Assembly (NCBI RefSeq): GCF_030406045.1
Contig: NZ_CP128988.1
Span: 186,001 to 250,000 of the forward strand
Source: Thiohalobacter sp. IOR34
GTDB taxonomy: Bacteria > Pseudomonadota > Gammaproteobacteria > Thiohalobacterales > Thiohalobacteraceae
Length of the DNA: 64,000 nucleotides
Direction of reading: 5' to 3'
Shown one piece after another: positions 47,482 through 57,372 of the stretch (within the stretch, counting starts at the first letter, position 1; each line of letters begins with the position of its first letter). Below the pieces are notes generated by a model. That model ran no database searches. It was not told the origin of the DNA and worked only from the letters and a program-made list of their open reading frames with translations. The translations under genes and the position numbers were made by a program.

Positions 47482-47874
47482 ATGACCGATTCCGCCGCGC
47501 CGGTGCAGCTGATCACGGGCCGCAGTGCCCGCAACGCGGCCGCCCTGTTCAACTGGGGCAACATCGTCTCCCTGCTGCTGCCCTTCCCGCTGCTGATCTT
47601 CTGGCTGGGGGCCTCGATGTTCGTCTATGCCATGAACCGCCACCATCCCAACCCCAAGGTCGGCCACTATACCCAGCAGGCAGCCTATCGCTTCTATGGC
47701 ATCACCGGCTTCTTCGTCGCCGCCGCCATGTTCCTGCCGGTCGATCTCAGCTATTACCTCATCGCCTGGGCGCTGGCGGCGCTGATCCTGCTGCCCTGGT
47801 CGATCCGCGACCTGCTGCGCATCTACCGGGACAGCTGGGAGGATCAGCGTCTGCTGCGGGAGGTGCAGGCATGA
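47482..47874 (+). CDS. Unrecognised small membrane protein, first gene of the biotin operon
   Basis: From the ATG at 47482 the product is 130 residues. It has a long hydrophobic segment (25-50, [20 protein letters not shown]), two more (71-86, 89-106), and a hydrophilic C-terminus rich in Arg/Asp. I do not recognise the family. It follows the BirA-controlled promoter and overlaps bioB by 4 bp (ATGA), so it is cotranscribed with biotin synthesis genes. An alternative start at 47410 would add 24 polar residues without hydrophobic character. Confidence 0.75.
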   Translation: MTDSAAPVQLITGRSARNAAALFNWGNIVSLLLPFPLLIFWLGASMFVYAMNRHHPNPKVGHYTQQAAYRFYGITGFFVAAAMFLPVDLSYYLIAWALAALILLPWSIRDLLRIYRDSWEDQRLLREVQA

Positions 47875-48845
47875 GCGCCCCGCTGGCCGAGCGGCAGGCG
47901 GCAGACGGCCTGCGCCACGACTGGTCGCGGGAGGAGATCCTCGAACTCTTCGGGCTGCCCTTCAACGACCTGCTGTTCCGGGCCCAGCAGGTGCATCGCG
48001 CCGGCTTCGATCCCAACGCGGTGCAGATCAGCACCCTGCTGTCGATCAAGACCGGCGCCTGCCCCGAGGACTGTGCCTACTGTCCGCAGAGCGCCCACTA
48101 CAAGACCGAGCTGGACGTCGAGCGGCTGCTGCCGGTGGAAGAGGTGGTGGCCGCGGCCCGCGAGGCGCGGGCGCGAGGCGCCAGCCGCTTCTGCATGGGC
48201 GCGGCCTGGCGCAGTCCCCGTGACCGGGATCTGGAGCCGGTGCTGGAGATGGTGCGTGCGGTCAAGGCCGAGGGCCTGGAGACCTGCCTCACCCTGGGCA
48301 TGCTCAGCGAGGCCCAGGTGGCCCGCCTCAAGGCGGCCGGCCTGGACTACTACAACCACAACCTGGACACCTCGCCGGACTTCTACGGCGAGATCATCTC
48401 CACCCGCACCTACCAGGACCGGCTCGATACCCTGCGTCACGTCCGCGAGGCGGGCATCAACGTCTGCGCCGGCGGTATCGTCGGCATGGGCGAGTCGCGC
48501 GCCGACCGCGCCGGCCTGCTGCAGGCGCTGGCCAATCTGCCGCGCCACCCGGAGAGCGTGCCGGTCAACCTGCTGGTGCGGGTCGAGGGTACGCCGCTGG
48601 CCGAGGTCGAGCCGCCGGACCCCTTCGAGTTCGTGCGCACCCTGGCGGTGGCCCGGCTGCTGATGCCGAAATCCTACGTGCGCCTCTCCGCCGGTCGCGA
48701 ATCCATGAGCGACGAGCTGCAGGCGCTGTGCTTCCTGGCCGGCGCCAATTCCATCTTCTATGGCGAGAAGCTGCTCACCACCGGCAACCCCGACACCGAC
48801 CAGGACCGGCGCCTGTTCGAGCGGCTCGGCCTGAAGCCCCTCTGA
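47871..48845 (+). CDS. bioB: Biotin synthase
   Basis: Radical-SAM enzyme inserting sulfur into dethiobiotin. The 324-residue protein has CPEDCAYC (Cys64, Cys68, Cys71) for the SAM [4Fe-4S] cluster, ETCLTLGM and [13 protein letters not shown], and the Cys/Arg residues of the [2Fe-2S] site ([21 protein letters not shown]). Under the BirA operator upstream. Confidence 0.97.
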   Translation: MSAPLAERQAADGLRHDWSREEILELFGLPFNDLLFRAQQVHRAGFDPNAVQISTLLSIKTGACPEDCAYCPQSAHYKTELDVERLLPVEEVVAAAREARARGASRFCMGAAWRSPRDRDLEPVLEMVRAVKAEGLETCLTLGMLSEAQVARLKAAGLDYYNHNLDTSPDFYGEIISTRTYQDRLDTLRHVREAGINVCAGGIVGMGESRADRAGLLQALANLPRHPESVPVNLLVRVEGTPLAEVEPPDPFEFVRTLAVARLLMPKSYVRLSAGRESMSDELQALCFLAGANSIFYGEKLLTTGNPDTDQDRRLFERLGLKPL

Positions 48846-48862
48846 GGGCGCCGCCGCGTCCG

Positions 48863-50029
48863 ATGAAGGACCTCGCCGCTCCCCTCGCCGCGCGCCGCGC
48901 GGCCGGCCTCTACCGCCAGCGGCGTCGGGTCGGCAGTCCGCAGGCTGCCGAGATCGAGGTCGACGGGCGGCGCCTGCTGGCCTTCTGCAGCAACGATTAC
49001 CTCGGCCTGGCCGCTCATCCGCAGATCGCCGCGGCCCTGGCCCGCGGTGCCGAACGCTGGGGTACCGGGGCCGGCGCGGCGCACCTGATCAGCGGCCACA
49101 GCCGGGCCCATGAGGCCCTGGAGGAGGCGCTGGCCGAGTTCGTCGGCGCCCCCCGCGCGTTGCTCTTCTCCACCGGCTACATGGCCAATCTCGGGGTCAT
49201 CAGCGCCCTCGCCGGACGCGGCGACCGGGTGTTCGAGGACCGGCTCAATCACGCCTCGCTGCTCGACGGTGCCCGGCTCGGCGGGGCGCGGCTGCTGCGC
49301 TACCGCCATGCCGATGCCGCCGACCTGGAGGCGCGGCTGGCCGCGGCCGGCAGCAGCGAGCGGCTGGTGGCCAGCGACGGGGTCTTTTCCATGGACGGTG
49401 ACCTCGCCCCGCTGCCGGCGCTGCTTGCCGCCGCGCGCCGGCACGATGCCCGCCTGCTGGTGGACGACGCCCATGGTCTGGGGGTGCTCGGCCCCGGCGG
49501 CCGCGGCAGCCTGGCGCATGCCGGCCTCGTGCCGGAGACGGACGATCTGATCCTGGTCGGCACCCTGGGCAAGGCCTTCGGTACCTTCGGTGCCTTCGTC
49601 GCCGGTTCCGAGGCGCTGATCGAGACCCTGATCCAGCAGGCCCGTCCCTACATCTATACCACGGCCCCGCCGCCGGCACTGGCCGAGGCGACCCTGGCCA
49701 GCCTGGCCCTGGTGCAGGGCGAGGACTGGCGTCGCGAGCGGCTGCGGGCGCTGATCGCCCGGCTGCGTGCCGGTGCCGCCGAGCTGGGGCTGCCGCTGAT
49801 GGATTCGACGACCCCGGTGCAACCGCTGCTGGTGGGGGAGGCGGGGGCCGCCCTGGCGCTCAGCGAGCAGCTGCTGGCGGCCGGTATCCTGGTCCCGGCG
49901 ATTCGTCCGCCGACGGTCCCGGAGGGCAGCGCCCGGCTGCGCATCAGCCTCTCGGCCGCGCACAGCGAGGCCCAGGTCGATACCCTGCTGGCGGCGCTGG
50001 ATGCGGCCGGCGCGGGGCGGGTGGCGTGA
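48863..50029 (+). CDS. bioF: 8-amino-7-oxononanoate synthase
   Basis: PLP-dependent condensation of pimeloyl-ACP with alanine. The 388-residue protein has [41 protein letters not shown] and the PLP lysine in [11 protein letters not shown] (Lys237). The ATG at 48863 matches the family start; upstream open codons shadow bioB. It overlaps bioH by 4 bp (GTGA). Confidence 0.95.
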   Translation: MKDLAAPLAARRAAGLYRQRRRVGSPQAAEIEVDGRRLLAFCSNDYLGLAAHPQIAAALARGAERWGTGAGAAHLISGHSRAHEALEEALAEFVGAPRALLFSTGYMANLGVISALAGRGDRVFEDRLNHASLLDGARLGGARLLRYRHADAADLEARLAAAGSSERLVASDGVFSMDGDLAPLPALLAAARRHDARLLVDDAHGLGVLGPGGRGSLAHAGLVPETDDLILVGTLGKAFGTFGAFVAGSEALIETLIQQARPYIYTTAPPPALAEATLASLALVQGEDWRRERLRALIARLRAGAAELGLPLMDSTTPVQPLLVGEAGAALALSEQLLAAGILVPAIRPPTVPEGSARLRISLSAAHSEAQVDTLLAALDAAGAGRVA

Positions 50030-50784
50030 GCCTGGCGGTGCAGCGCAGCGGCCGTGGCCCCGACCTGGTGCTGGTGCATGGCTGGGGGCTGGAGAGCGGC
50101 GTCTGGGCGCCGCTGCTGGAGCCGCTGGGCCGGCAGTTCCGGCTGCACTGCATCGATCTGCCGGGGCATGGCGGCAGTCCGCTGACTGGCGAGTTCGAGT
50201 TCGATGCCGTGGTCGGGGCGCTGCTCGAGGCGGCGCCGGCCGGGGCCGCCTGGCTGGGCTGGTCGCTGGGCGGCATGCTGGCGCTGGGTGCGGCCCTGGC
50301 CGCTCCGGAGCGGGTGGATCGCCTGCTGTTGGTGGCCAGCAGTCCACGCTTCGTGGCCGATGCCGACTGGCCGCACGCCATGCAGCCGGAGGTGCTGGCC
50401 GGCTTCGGTCGGGATCTGGCGACGGAACGCACGGCCACCCTGCGTCGTTTCCTGTCGCTGGTGGCGCGCGGTGCCCCGGACGCGGGTGTGTTGCGCGCCC
50501 TGCGCCGGCGGCTGGTGGAGGCCCCTGCGCCTGTGCCGGCAGCGCTGGCCGGCGGGCTGGCGATCCTGGCCGGTTGCGACCTGCGCTCGGCCCTGACGCG
50601 GCTGGAGGTGCCGCTGGCGGCCCTGTTCGGCGGGCGCGATGCCCTGGTGCCGGCGGGCGTGGCCGGCGATCTGGCGCGGCTGTGTCCGGCGCTGCGCGTG
50701 CAGTCTCTGCCCGCTGCCGGCCACGCTCCCTTCCTCTCCCATCCCGGTGAATTCGTCGCCGCTGCCGCGGCCCTGCTGGCATGA
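50026..50784 (+). CDS. bioH: Pimeloyl-ACP methyl ester carboxylesterase
   Basis: Alpha/beta hydrolase that frees pimeloyl-ACP from its methyl ester. The 252-residue protein has [13 protein letters not shown], the nucleophile elbow GWSLGGM (Ser80), an acid in FGGRDALVP and His in [11 protein letters not shown], completing the triad. It starts at GTG (50026) and overlaps both neighbours, so it is coupled with bioF and bioC. Confidence 0.93.
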   Translation: MSLAVQRSGRGPDLVLVHGWGLESGVWAPLLEPLGRQFRLHCIDLPGHGGSPLTGEFEFDAVVGALLEAAPAGAAWLGWSLGGMLALGAALAAPERVDRLLLVASSPRFVADADWPHAMQPEVLAGFGRDLATERTATLRRFLSLVARGAPDAGVLRALRRRLVEAPAPVPAALAGGLAILAGCDLRSALTRLEVPLAALFGGRDALVPAGVAGDLARLCPALRVQSLPAAGHAPFLSHPGEFVAAAAALLA

Positions 50785-51647
50785 ACGAGGGGCAGCGGAT
50801 CGACAAGCGCCAGATGCGCCGCGCCTTTGCTGCCGCGGCGGCAGACTACGACGCCGGTGCCGTACTGCAGCGCGAGATCGGCGAGCGCCTGCTGGAGCGG
50901 CTGGCGCTGCTGCGGCTGCGCCCGGCGACCCTGCTCGATCTGGGCAGCGGCACCGGACAGATCGCCGAGGGCCTGCTGCGCCGTTACCGCGGCGCGCGGG
51001 TGGTGGCGCTGGACATTGCCGAGCCGATGCTGGCACGGGCGCGGCGCCGTGGCGGCTGGCGACGCCGGCCGCTGCCGGTGTGCGGCGACGCCGAATGCCT
51101 GCCGCTCGCCGATGCCAGCATCGACATGATCCTCTCCAACCTCTGTCTGCAGTGGGTCGACGACCTCGATGCCGCCTTCGCCGAGTTCCGGCGCGTGCTG
51201 CGGCCGGGCGGTGCCCTGCTGTTCACCAGCTTCGGCCCGGATACCCTCTGCGAGCTGCGCGAGGCCTGGGCGGCGGTGGACGCCATCCCGCACGTCAACC
51301 GCTTTCCCGACATGCACGAGGTCGGCGATGCCCTGCTGCGCGCCGGTCTGGCCGGGCCGGTGATGGATCGCGAGCTGCTGACGCTTACCTATGCCGACCT
51401 GCGCAGCCTGCTGGCCGACATCCGCGACATCGGTGCGCACAACGTCATTCAAGGCCGGCCGCGCGGCCTGACCGGAAAGGCACGCTGGCAGGCCTTCGCC
51501 GCCAACTACGAGGCCCGCCGCCGGGAAGGCCGGCTGCCGGCCAGCTACGAGGTCGTCTACGGTCATGCCTGGGCGCCGGAGGACAGTCGGCTGCGGGCGG
51601 AAGACGGCAGCGTGTGCATCCCTGTAGAGGGGCTGCGGCGGCGATGA
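50781..51647 (+). CDS. bioC: Malonyl-ACP O-methyltransferase
   Basis: Methylates malonyl-ACP to start pimelate assembly on the fatty-acid pathway. The 288-residue class I SAM methyltransferase begins with the BioC-type KRQMRRAFAAAAADYDAGAVLQ, has LLDLGSGTGQ (51-60), and NLCLQWVDDLDAAFAEFRRVLRPGG. Its pairing with BioH in the same operon fits the BioC-BioH route. Confidence 0.95.
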   Translation: MNEGQRIDKRQMRRAFAAAAADYDAGAVLQREIGERLLERLALLRLRPATLLDLGSGTGQIAEGLLRRYRGARVVALDIAEPMLARARRRGGWRRRPLPVCGDAECLPLADASIDMILSNLCLQWVDDLDAAFAEFRRVLRPGGALLFTSFGPDTLCELREAWAAVDAIPHVNRFPDMHEVGDALLRAGLAGPVMDRELLTLTYADLRSLLADIRDIGAHNVIQGRPRGLTGKARWQAFAANYEARRREGRLPASYEVVYGHAWAPEDSRLRAEDGSVCIPVEGLRRR

Positions 51648-52351
51648 GCGTGGGGCGGCCTGCCGGCCTGCCGCGGGTGATCTTCGTCACCGGCACCGAC
51701 ACCGGCATCGGCAAGACGCGGATCAGCCTGGGCCTGATCGAGCGCCTCAAGTCGGCGGGGCTGCGGGTTGCCGCCATGAAGCCGGTCGCCTCCGGCTGCG
51801 CGCGCACCCCCCAGGGCCTGCGCAATGCCGATGCCCTGGCCCTGCAGGCCGCCGCCTCCTTTCCCATCCCCTATGAACGGCTCAATCCCTATGCCTTCGA
51901 GCCGCCGATCGCGCCCCATCTCGCCGCCGAGCGGGCCGGTGAGGCCATCCGCCTGGAACCCCTGCGCAAGGCCTGTGCCGCATTGGCGGTCGAGGCCGAC
52001 GTGGTGGTGGTGGAGGGCGTGGGCGGCTGGGCGGTGCCGCTCGGCGAGCATTTGATGCTGGCCGACCTGGCCGCGGAGCTGGCGGCCTCGGTGCTGCTGG
52101 TGGTCGGGATGCGGCTCGGCTGCCTCAATCATGCCCTGCTCACCGCGGCGGCGGTCGAGGCGCGCGGCCTGCCCTGGTATGGCTGGGTGGCGAACCAGGT
52201 CGAGCCGGTCTTCGCGGCTGCGGAAGCCAATCTGCATGCCCTGCGCGCACGCCTGTCGCCGCCGCTGCGCGGTGTGGTGCCCTGGCTGGAGGGGGCGGAG
52301 GTGGCTGATGTGGCGCGCTGCCTGTGGCTTGACGAAACCGGCCCCGGCTGA
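51644..52351 (+). CDS. bioD: ATP-dependent dethiobiotin synthetase
   Basis: Forms the ureido ring of dethiobiotin from DAPA, CO2 and ATP. The 235-residue product has the P-loop GTDTGIGKT (17-25), MKPVASG, and [16 protein letters not shown]. The ATG at 51644 overlaps the bioC stop. No bioA is in the window, so the aminotransferase that makes DAPA must be encoded elsewhere. Confidence 0.95.
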   Translation: MSVGRPAGLPRVIFVTGTDTGIGKTRISLGLIERLKSAGLRVAAMKPVASGCARTPQGLRNADALALQAAASFPIPYERLNPYAFEPPIAPHLAAERAGEAIRLEPLRKACAALAVEADVVVVEGVGGWAVPLGEHLMLADLAAELAASVLLVVGMRLGCLNHALLTAAAVEARGLPWYGWVANQVEPVFAAAEANLHALRARLSPPLRGVVPWLEGAEVADVARCLWLDETGPG

Positions 52352-52354
52352 CCC

Positions 52355-52383
52355 TTGTCGATCAAAAAAATCTATATTAGAAT
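52355..52383 (+). promoter_or_regulatory. Candidate promoter for the cbb3 oxidase operon
   Basis: TTGTCG (4/6) and TAGAAT (5/6) with a 17-base spacer, in an AT-rich gap between bioD and ccoN. A half FNR/ANR-type sequence (GATCAA) overlaps the -35, but no full inverted box is present. A short C4/G4 hairpin follows at about 52399-52413. Confidence 0.5.
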
Positions 52384-52451
52384 GTTGTGATATTTGCCCC
52401 CTTTTGGCAGGGGTTTCCATCCAACAACATCAAGCAATCGAGAGGCAGGCC

Positions 52452-53909
52452 ATGGCAGAGGGTGCAGCGACCGGCACTGAGCAGCAGTACAACTATGCGG
52501 TGATCCGCAAGTTTGCGGTAATGGCGCTGGTTTGGGGGGTGCTGGGGATGAGCGCGGGGCTGTACGCGGCCCTGGAGCTGGCCTATCCAGCCCTCAATTT
52601 CGACATCGCGCAGATCACGTTCGGCCGGCTGCGCCCGGTGCACACCACCCTGGTGATCTTCGGCTTCGGCGGCAGCGCCCTGTTCGCGACGTCCTATTAC
52701 GTCGTGCAGCGCACCTGCCAGACCCGCCTCTACGGCGACAGCCTGGCCAACTTCACCTTCTGGGGCTGGCAGGCGGCGATCGCCATGGGTGCCATCAGCT
52801 ACATGCTGGGCATCACCCAGTCGCGTGAATACGCCGAGTTCGAATGGCCCATCGACCTGCTGATCACCGTGGTCTGGGTGGCCTATTTCTGGGTCTATGT
52901 GCAGACCCTGCGGCGCCGCTCGCAGCCGCACATCTACGTCGCCAACTGGTTCTACATCGCCTTCATCCTGGCCACCGCCATACTGCACATCTTCAACAAC
53001 CTGGCGGTGCCGGTCGGGCTGTTCAGCCTCAAGTCCTACAGCCTGTTCTCCGGGGTGCAGGATGCCATGACCCAGTGGTGGTACGGCCACAACGCGGTAG
53101 GCTTCTTCCTCACCGCTGCCTTCCTCGGCATGATGTACTACTTCGTGCCCAAGCAGGCTGGCCGGCCGGTGTATTCCTACCGGCTGTCCATCGTCCACTT
53201 CTGGGCGCTGTCCTTCCTCTACATGTGGGTCGGTGCCCACCACCTGCACTGGACGGCGCTGCCCGACTGGACCTCGACCCTGGCCGCCACCTTCTCGGTG
53301 ATGCTGCTGCTGCCCTCCTGGGGCGGCATGATCAACGGCATCATGACCCTGTCCGGAGCCTGGGACAAACTGCGCAGCGATCCGATCATGCTGTTCCTGA
53401 TCACCTCGCTGTCGTTCTACGGCATGTCCACCTTCGAGGGGCCGCTGATGTCGCTGAAGAGCGTCAATGCCCTGTCCCACTACACCGACTGGACGGTCGG
53501 CCACGTGCACTCCGGTGCCCTGGGCTGGGTGGCGATGGTCTCCTTCGGCTCCTTCTACCACATGTTCCCGCGGCTGTATGACACCAGGCTCTACAGCCAG
53601 CGCCTGGTGTACGTCCACTTCTTCCTGGCCACCATCGGCATCGTGCTCTACATCACCGCACTGTGGGTGGCCGGTATCGGCCAGGGGCTGTTGCTGCGTG
53701 CCTTCGACGAGTACGGTTCGCTGGCCTACACCTTCATCGAGACGGTCAGCTTCCTGCACAAGCCCTATGTGGTGCGTTCGCTGGGTGGCGCCTTCTTCGT
53801 CGCCGGCATTCTGGTCATGGCCTTCAATATCGGCATGACCATCCGCCGTGCCCGGGCCGGCGCGCCCGCCATCGATGCCCAGGCCGCTGCCAAGCCGGCC
53901 GGCGCCTGA
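52452..53909 (+). CDS. ccoN: cbb3-type cytochrome c oxidase subunit I
   Basis: Catalytic subunit of the high-affinity cbb3 terminal oxidase, carrying haem b and the haem b3-CuB centre. The 485-residue membrane protein has about twelve helices and family motifs [56 protein letters not shown] and [15 protein letters not shown], which supply the histidine ligands. The ATG at 52452 has GAGAGGCAGG upstream; the open frame before it shadows bioD. Confidence 0.96.
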   Translation: MAEGAATGTEQQYNYAVIRKFAVMALVWGVLGMSAGLYAALELAYPALNFDIAQITFGRLRPVHTTLVIFGFGGSALFATSYYVVQRTCQTRLYGDSLANFTFWGWQAAIAMGAISYMLGITQSREYAEFEWPIDLLITVVWVAYFWVYVQTLRRRSQPHIYVANWFYIAFILATAILHIFNNLAVPVGLFSLKSYSLFSGVQDAMTQWWYGHNAVGFFLTAAFLGMMYYFVPKQAGRPVYSYRLSIVHFWALSFLYMWVGAHHLHWTALPDWTSTLAATFSVMLLLPSWGGMINGIMTLSGAWDKLRSDPIMLFLITSLSFYGMSTFEGPLMSLKSVNALSHYTDWTVGHVHSGALGWVAMVSFGSFYHMFPRLYDTRLYSQRLVYVHFFLATIGIVLYITALWVAGIGQGLLLRAFDEYGSLAYTFIETVSFLHKPYVVRSLGGAFFVAGILVMAFNIGMTIRRARAGAPAIDAQAAAKPAGA

Positions 53910-53930
53910 ATCTAGCGGAGGATACAGACA

Positions 53931-54674
53931 GTGAGTTTCTTCAAGCATGAAACCCTGGAGATCAATGCCGGTCTGCTGATCGCATTGACCCTGGTGGTGA
54001 TCAGCATCGGCGGCCTGGTGGAGATCGTGCCGCTGTTCTACATCAACAACACGGTGGAGGACGTGGAGGGGGTGCGGCCCTATTCGCCGCTGGAGCTGCG
54101 TGGCCGCGACATCTATCAGCGCGAGGGCTGTTACCTGTGCCACTCGCAGATGATCCGTCCCTTCCGTGACGAGATGCTGCGCTATGGCCACTATTCACTG
54201 GCCGCCGAATCGCAGTACGACCATCCCTTCCAGTGGGGTTCCAAGCGTACCGGTCCCGACCTGGCGCGGGTCGGTGGCAAGTATTCCAACGAGTGGCATG
54301 TGGCGCACCTCAACCGGCCGCGTTCCGTGGTGCCGGAGTCGATCATGCCCAACTATCCCTGGCTGCTGGAGAACGAGCTGCAGTATGCCGACGTGGCCGA
54401 CCGCATGCGCGCCCTGAAGAAGACCGGCGTGCCCTATTCCGAGACCCGCGAGGAATACGAGGCCAATGTGGAGAAGTTCGGGCCGGAGATCGCCGAGCGG
54501 CTGAACATCGTCCATGCCGAGCGGAACCTGCTCGCCCAGGCCGAGGCCGGCAACTACGACGGCGATCGCCGGCGGCTCACCGAGATGGATGCCCTGGTCG
54601 CCTATCTGCAGGTGCTGGGTACCATGGTCGATTTCAGCCGCTATGACGAAGGCTATTTTGCGGAGTTCCGCTGA
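53931..54674 (+). CDS. ccoO: cbb3-type cytochrome c oxidase subunit II (mono-haem)
   Basis: Membrane-anchored c-type cytochrome passing electrons to CcoN. The 247-residue protein has one N-terminal helix (about 12-36) and a single haem site CYLCH (67-71), with the axial Met in [13 protein letters not shown]. It starts at GTG with GCGGAGGA upstream. A longer form than Pseudomonas CcoO in the region before VAYLQVLG. Confidence 0.95.
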   Translation: MSFFKHETLEINAGLLIALTLVVISIGGLVEIVPLFYINNTVEDVEGVRPYSPLELRGRDIYQREGCYLCHSQMIRPFRDEMLRYGHYSLAAESQYDHPFQWGSKRTGPDLARVGGKYSNEWHVAHLNRPRSVVPESIMPNYPWLLENELQYADVADRMRALKKTGVPYSETREEYEANVEKFGPEIAERLNIVHAERNLLAQAEAGNYDGDRRRLTEMDALVAYLQVLGTMVDFSRYDEGYFAEFR

Positions 54675-54722
54675 GCGGATGGCCGTCGGGCAGACTGCCC
54701 GCGGCCCGCGGAGGTAAGACGG

Positions 54723-54929
54723 ATGGCGGATTTCCTGGCCTGGATCGGTCGCTTCGAGAACAGCAAGGTGGTTGCGCTGTTGATCTTCTTTGCGACCTTC
54801 AGCGGCATCCTGCTGTACGTCTTCACCGGCAGGCAGCGCAAGGAACGACTGGAATCCTACAAGTACATGCCGTTCGAGGACGATGATCCGGCCCCGGCGG
54901 CGACCAAGAAGGTAGAAGGCGATGAGTGA
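54723..54929 (+). CDS. ccoQ: cbb3-type cytochrome c oxidase subunit CcoQ
   Basis: A 68-residue single-helix subunit (about 16-36) with a charged C-terminus (RQRKERLESYKYMPFEDDD), the CcoQ pattern. In other species CcoQ stabilises the assembled oxidase. It overlaps ccoP by 8 bp. Confidence 0.9.
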   Translation: MADFLAWIGRFENSKVVALLIFFATFSGILLYVFTGRQRKERLESYKYMPFEDDDPAPAATKKVEGDE

Positions 54930-55845
54930 CGCGAACAAGCAGCAGGACAAGGTTCAGACCACAGGTCACGTCTGGGACGGGGATCTCCAGGAATTCAACA
55001 ACCCGCTGCCCAACTGGTGGCTGTGGGGCTTCTATGCCTCGGTGGCCTTCGCCATCATCTACTGGGTGATCTATCCCGCCTGGCCGGTGGGGCGCGACTA
55101 TACCAAGGGTCTGTTCAACACCATCAGCTACCAGGTCGACGGTGAACAGCGCAGCAGCCACTGGAACACCCGTGCCCTGCTGCTCAAGGACATGCAGGAG
55201 GGCGAGGAGGCGCGGCGCATGCAGGCCTATCTGCAGCGGGTCGCGGCTGCCAGCTACGAGCAGATCCTCGCTGATCCGGAGATGATGGCCTTCACCCGCT
55301 CGGTGGCCAAGGGGCTGTTCGGCGACAACTGCGCCGCCTGTCACGGCAGCGGTGGCGGCGGGGTGATCGGCCTGTTCCCCAACCTGGCCGACGACGACTG
55401 GCTGTGGGGCGGCCGGGTGGAGGACATCCAGCAGACCATCAGCGGGGGGCGCAATGGTTTCATGCCGGCCTTCGGCCGTGCCTTCAGCGAGGAGCAGCTG
55501 GACGACCTGGCGAGCTTCGTGCTCAGCCTTTCCGGCCAGGAGGTCGACGCCGAGCGCGCGGCGCGTGGCCGGGAGCTGTTCACCGGCGAGGGCGGCGGTT
55601 GCTACTATTGCCATACCAAGGCCGGTACCGGCCTGAAGTCCCAGGGTGCCGCCAACCTGACCGACAGCATCTGGACCATCGCCGATGTACCCGGGCAGAA
55701 CGACCTCGAGGGCCGACTGGCCGTGGTCAAGCAGGTGATCCGCAACGGCGTGTCGCGAGTCATGCCGAGCTGGAAGGCGCGTCTCGGGGAGACCCAGATC
55801 AAGCTGCTCACCGTCTATGTCCACGAGCTGGGCGGCGGCCAGTAG
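54922..55845 (+). CDS. ccoP: cbb3-type cytochrome c oxidase subunit III (di-haem)
   Basis: Electron-entry subunit with two c haems. The 307-residue protein has the N-terminal HVWDGDLQEFNNPLPNWWLW motif and one helix (about 33-54), then CAACH (137-141) and CYYCH (227-231), each followed by a suitable axial Met region. The gene order ccoNOQP is complete and canonical. Confidence 0.96.
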   Translation: MSDANKQQDKVQTTGHVWDGDLQEFNNPLPNWWLWGFYASVAFAIIYWVIYPAWPVGRDYTKGLFNTISYQVDGEQRSSHWNTRALLLKDMQEGEEARRMQAYLQRVAAASYEQILADPEMMAFTRSVAKGLFGDNCAACHGSGGGGVIGLFPNLADDDWLWGGRVEDIQQTISGGRNGFMPAFGRAFSEEQLDDLASFVLSLSGQEVDAERAARGRELFTGEGGGCYYCHTKAGTGLKSQGAANLTDSIWTIADVPGQNDLEGRLAVVKQVIRNGVSRVMPSWKARLGETQIKLLTVYVHELGGGQ

Positions 55846-55945
55846 GCGATGAGGGCGGGCCGCCGCGGGCGGTGCTGGCGCGGAACCACCGGGGCGACAT
55901 CGCCCCGGTTTCCGTTTGGCTCGCTGCATCTTCGACAGGATGGAC

Positions 55946-57364
55946 ATGGTCGATAGCGGAACCGACAAGCTCTTCCAGTCGAGGGTCCGGATCTACCCGC
56001 GCTCGGTGGCGGGCCGCTTCCGGCGCCTGAAGACGGCGATCCTGCTGCTCGCCTACGGCACCTATTTCCTGTTGCCCTGGCTGCCCTGGGAACGCCGCGT
56101 CGGTCCGCCCCAGGCCGTGCTGTTCGACATCGAGGGGCGCCGTTTCTATCTCTTCGATCTGGTGGTTCACGCCCAGGACATCTTCTGGCTGGCCGGGCTG
56201 CTGGTGATCGCTGCCCTGCTGCTGTTCTTCGTCACCGGTCTGGCCGGCCGGGTGTTCTGCGGCTATTTCTGCTTCCAGACGCTGTGGACCGACGTCTACC
56301 TGTTCATCGAGCGCAAGCTGCAGGGCGAGCGGGTGGCGCGCATCCGCCTCGACCGGGCGCCCTGGGGGGCGGAAAAGATCCGCAAGAAGCTGCTTACCCA
56401 CCTGCTGTGGCTGCTGGTCGCCTTCGCCACCGGTCTGACCTTCACCCTCTACTGGGGCTATGCGCCGCAGCTGGTGCGGGACTTCTTCACCGGCCAGGCG
56501 CCCTTTGCAGCCTATGCCACGACCCTGCTGCTGACCCTGGGCACCTATGTGATGGCCGGTCTGGCGCGGGAGCAGGTGTGCACCTACATGTGTCCCTATG
56601 CGCGTTTCCAGGGGGTGATGTTCGACCGCGACACCCTGGTGGTGGCCTATGACAGCAAACGCGGGGAGGGCGCGGCCGGCCGGCAGCGGGTGAGGCGTGG
56701 CCTGAAGACCGCCGAGGAGCGCCAGGCGGCGGGTGTCGGTGACTGCATCGACTGCGGCTTCTGCGTGCAGGTCTGCCCGACCGGCATCGACATCCGCGAT
56801 GGCCTGCAGTACCAGTGCATCTCCTGTGCGTTGTGCATCGATGCCTGCGATACCATCATGGATTCGCTGGGCTGGCCGCGCGGCCTGGTGAAGTACACCT
56901 CGGAGAAGGCGCAGCGGGGCGGGAAGACGCGCCTGCTCAAGGCGAAGAATATCGGCTATGCGCTGGTCCTGGTGGCGGCCATCGCTGCCCTGGCGGCGAG
57001 CATCATCGGCCAGGCGCCGCTGGAACTGAGCGTGGCCCAGGTGCGCCAGCCGCTGGCGGTGATGCTCTCCGACGGTCGCATCCAGAACAGCTACGAGATC
57101 AAGATCAACAACAAGACCGACCGCCGGCTGGCCCTGCGCCTCGAGCTGGAGGGCCTCGTGGGCGCCGAACTCGATCTCGGCCAGGTGCAGGGCATCGAGC
57201 TGGCGCCGGAGCAGAGCCTGCGCCTGCTGGCGCGGGTGCGGCTGCGCCCGGCAGTGGCCCGGAGCGGGCGCCAGGCATTCCGTTTCGTGCTGACGCCGCT
57301 CGACCCGGCGGCGGGAACGCCCCTGCAGGAGCCGGCCATGTTCTACCTGCCGGAGGCGCGCTGA
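55946..57364 (+). CDS. ccoG: cbb3 oxidase assembly ferredoxin-like protein CcoG
   Basis: Membrane-bound Fe-S protein (RdxA/FixG family) involved in copper handling for cbb3 assembly. The 472-residue protein has about five membrane helices, FCGYFCFQTLWTD, CTYMCPYARFQGVM, two [4Fe-4S] motifs (CIDCGFCVQVCP and CISCALCIDAC), and a C-terminal immunoglobulin-like periplasmic domain. The ATG at 55946 has AGGA at best spacing; Mets at 55940 and a start at 55916 are alternatives. Confidence 0.94.
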   Translation: MVDSGTDKLFQSRVRIYPRSVAGRFRRLKTAILLLAYGTYFLLPWLPWERRVGPPQAVLFDIEGRRFYLFDLVVHAQDIFWLAGLLVIAALLLFFVTGLAGRVFCGYFCFQTLWTDVYLFIERKLQGERVARIRLDRAPWGAEKIRKKLLTHLLWLLVAFATGLTFTLYWGYAPQLVRDFFTGQAPFAAYATTLLLTLGTYVMAGLAREQVCTYMCPYARFQGVMFDRDTLVVAYDSKRGEGAAGRQRVRRGLKTAEERQAAGVGDCIDCGFCVQVCPTGIDIRDGLQYQCISCALCIDACDTIMDSLGWPRGLVKYTSEKAQRGGKTRLLKAKNIGYALVLVAAIAALAASIIGQAPLELSVAQVRQPLAVMLSDGRIQNSYEIKINNKTDRRLALRLELEGLVGAELDLGQVQGIELAPEQSLRLLARVRLRPAVARSGRQAFRFVLTPLDPAAGTPLQEPAMFYLPEAR

Positions 57365-57372
57365 GGGGGCTC

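Noticed and set aside
52355-52370. FNR/ANR box upstream of ccoN
   Set aside because: cbb3 operons are often FNR-controlled and GATCAA is present, but the left half of TTGAT-N4-ATCAA is missing, so only a half-site can be claimed.
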